Shown piece by piece: positions 7,401 through 8,005 of a DNA stretch of 8,005 nt. The stretch's first letter is position 1. Every line of letters starts with the position of its first letter. The notes under the pieces were generated by a model. The model was not told where the DNA came from. It made no database searches and worked only from the letters and a program-made list of their open reading frames with translations. Made by a program: the position numbers and the translations under genes. The DNA comes from an uncultured bacterium (lineage in GTDB: Bacteria > Patescibacteriota > Dojkabacteria > SC72): contig CALLXA010000102.1 of the NCBI GenBank assembly GCA_938015795.1, positions 1 through 8,005 of the forward strand, in the 5' to 3' direction.

Positions 7401-7406
7401 TGTATA
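7401..7406 (-). promoter_or_regulatory. Putative -10 box of the ATP-grasp gene
   Basis: TATACA on the minus strand lies 7 nt before the ATG at 7393, with no Shine-Dalgarno between. A TTGATA element is present further upstream but only about 12 bp away, too close for a normal -35. The gene could also be read through from its upstream neighbour; the 73 bp gap contains no GC-rich terminator hairpin. Confidence 0.4.
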
Positions 7407-7466
7407 CTTTTTAAGTTATATCAAGGACTATTGTATATTTTTAACAAAAAATTAATATTATATGGG

Positions 7467-8005
7467 TTAAAATATTTTGATTTTCTTTATATATCCTTTT
7501 CTTTTATATTTCTTTATTATTTTCATATAATCTCTATTTGATCTGTTTTCTCTGCTAATGAAAATGTAATCTATTCTATCAAAGCCTAATCCATTTTCTT
7601 TAACTTGTTCCCAATCCCTGTAGTGTAAAATTATATTATCTAAAGAAGCATTAACTTTAAGTGCTTCTGTAGCTTTCCATCTTGTTAAATCAGTATTCAT
7701 TAGTAATGAATTTATCGAAAGATTACCATCTTTGTACTCACCTGTAGTTTCTCCGTTTTTTATAATCCTTTTCTTTCTTAGAACTGTTAATGGATCATCA
7801 ATAGAGTATCCAACATACACTATCTTTTTTGTATGACAGTCCTGTAGTAGTTCTTGGATGAATTCTTCTGCTACATCTTCTCTTGATTCTCCGATGGTTG
7901 GGTAGAAGTTTAAGTACGCTTCTGGCATAGTATTAACTTCTAGTATCCCACCATTTTCTTTTGTTAATGGTTTACTAATATCTTTACACATAATGTCTGC
8001 TCCTA
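7467..8005 (-). CDS. C-terminal part of a cyanophycin-synthetase-like ATP-grasp ligase with a degenerate, truncated Mur-ligase domain (5' end beyond the right edge)
   Basis: The frame stays open to the right edge. The codons before the internal ATG at 7991 read GADI, continuing into MCKDISKPL, which matches the end of the cyanophycin synthetase ATP-grasp domain, so this is not a true start. The segment GGILEVNTMPE carries the Glu and Asn of the ATP-grasp metal site. In cyanophycin synthetase a Mur-ligase domain of about 400 residues with a GTNGKT P-loop follows. Here the equivalent strand KKIVYVGYSIDDPLTVL has no P-loop glycine or lysine, and the usual RGGILREGLGFD region survives only as WEQVKENGLGFDR (about 7575-7613). 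The protein ends about 35 residues later in a basic tail, KKYKRKGYIKKIKIF. The ATP-grasp part looks intact as far as visible, so this is probably an active ligase with a vestigial Mur domain rather than a pseudogene. Polymerisation of cyanophycin itself seems unlikely without the second active site. Confidence 0.85.
   Translation of the reverse strand, partial: GADIMCKDISKPLTKENGGILEVNTMPEAYLNFYPTIGESREDVAEEFIQELLQDCHTKKIVYVGYSIDDPLTVLRKKRIIKNGETTGEYKDGNLSINSLLMNTDLTRWKATEALKVNASLDNIILHYRDWEQVKENGLGFDRIDYIFISRENRSNRDYMKIIKKYKRKGYIKKIKIF

Noticed and set aside
7441..7456. AT-only inverted repeat (T-run, AAC, A-run) as a terminator between the two ligase genes
   Set aside because: It has five A-T pairs, a 3-base loop and no GC stem, so it would not be a stable intrinsic terminator.
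7467..7991. Reading the right-edge gene as a complete 174-residue protein starting at the ATG at 7991
   Set aside because: The frame continues upstream to the edge with residues GADI that fit the ATP-grasp family alignment, and the sequence starts in the middle of a conserved domain.
1..8005. A CRISPR array, insertion sequence, phage module or alternative genetic code
   Set aside because: There are no spaced repeats, transposase or terminal inverted repeats, and all genes read through in the standard code.

Overview
The window is AT-rich and gene-dense, with five of six protein genes complete or nearly so, and it uses the standard genetic code. The five visible stop codons are four TAA and one TAG, and no gene needs TGA read as sense. 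Low GC, very short intergenic spaces, a PEGA-domain anchored propeller-like protein, an MreB followed by a DUF1704 peptidase rather than mreC, and the near absence of Shine-Dalgarno sequences together suggest a bacterium with a small, streamlined genome. A Candidate Phyla Radiation (Patescibacteria) member is my best guess. This is inference from style and gene content; no lineage marker in the window proves it.

Left part (1-2616): the first 794 codons of uvrA (nucleotide excision repair ATPase) run leftward off the window edge. Divergent from it, across about 160 bp of AT-rich DNA, lies a tRNA-Arg(CCT) gene on the plus strand. Middle (2623-5264): a membrane-anchored PEGA-domain protein of unknown function on the minus strand converges on the tRNA with a 6 bp gap. 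It is divergent from mreB, the actin-like shape determinant, and the two share a compact intergenic region with two face-to-face -10 boxes. Right part (5282-8005): mreB is followed after 17 bp by a DUF1704/MATCAP-like zinc peptidase gene with an HExxTH motif. Its stop codon directly abuts the stop of a convergent ATP-grasp ligase gene on the minus strand. Upstream of that ligase is a second ATP-grasp gene, running in from the right edge. It is the end of a cyanophycin-synthetase-like protein whose Mur-ligase domain is degenerate and truncated.

The most interesting aspect is the set 4245-8005: a filament-forming cytoskeletal protein, a peptidase of the family that contains the eukaryotic tubulin-tail carboxypeptidases (MATCAP), and two ATP-grasp carboxylate-amine ligases, the fold also used by tubulin tyrosine ligase. 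This recalls a ligate/trim cycle acting on a cytoskeletal tail or on a small peptide or polymer. It is a hypothesis from gene content only. Four protein genes also share a -10-like hexamer 7-10 nt before the start codon and lack a ribosome binding site, which suggests largely leaderless transcripts.
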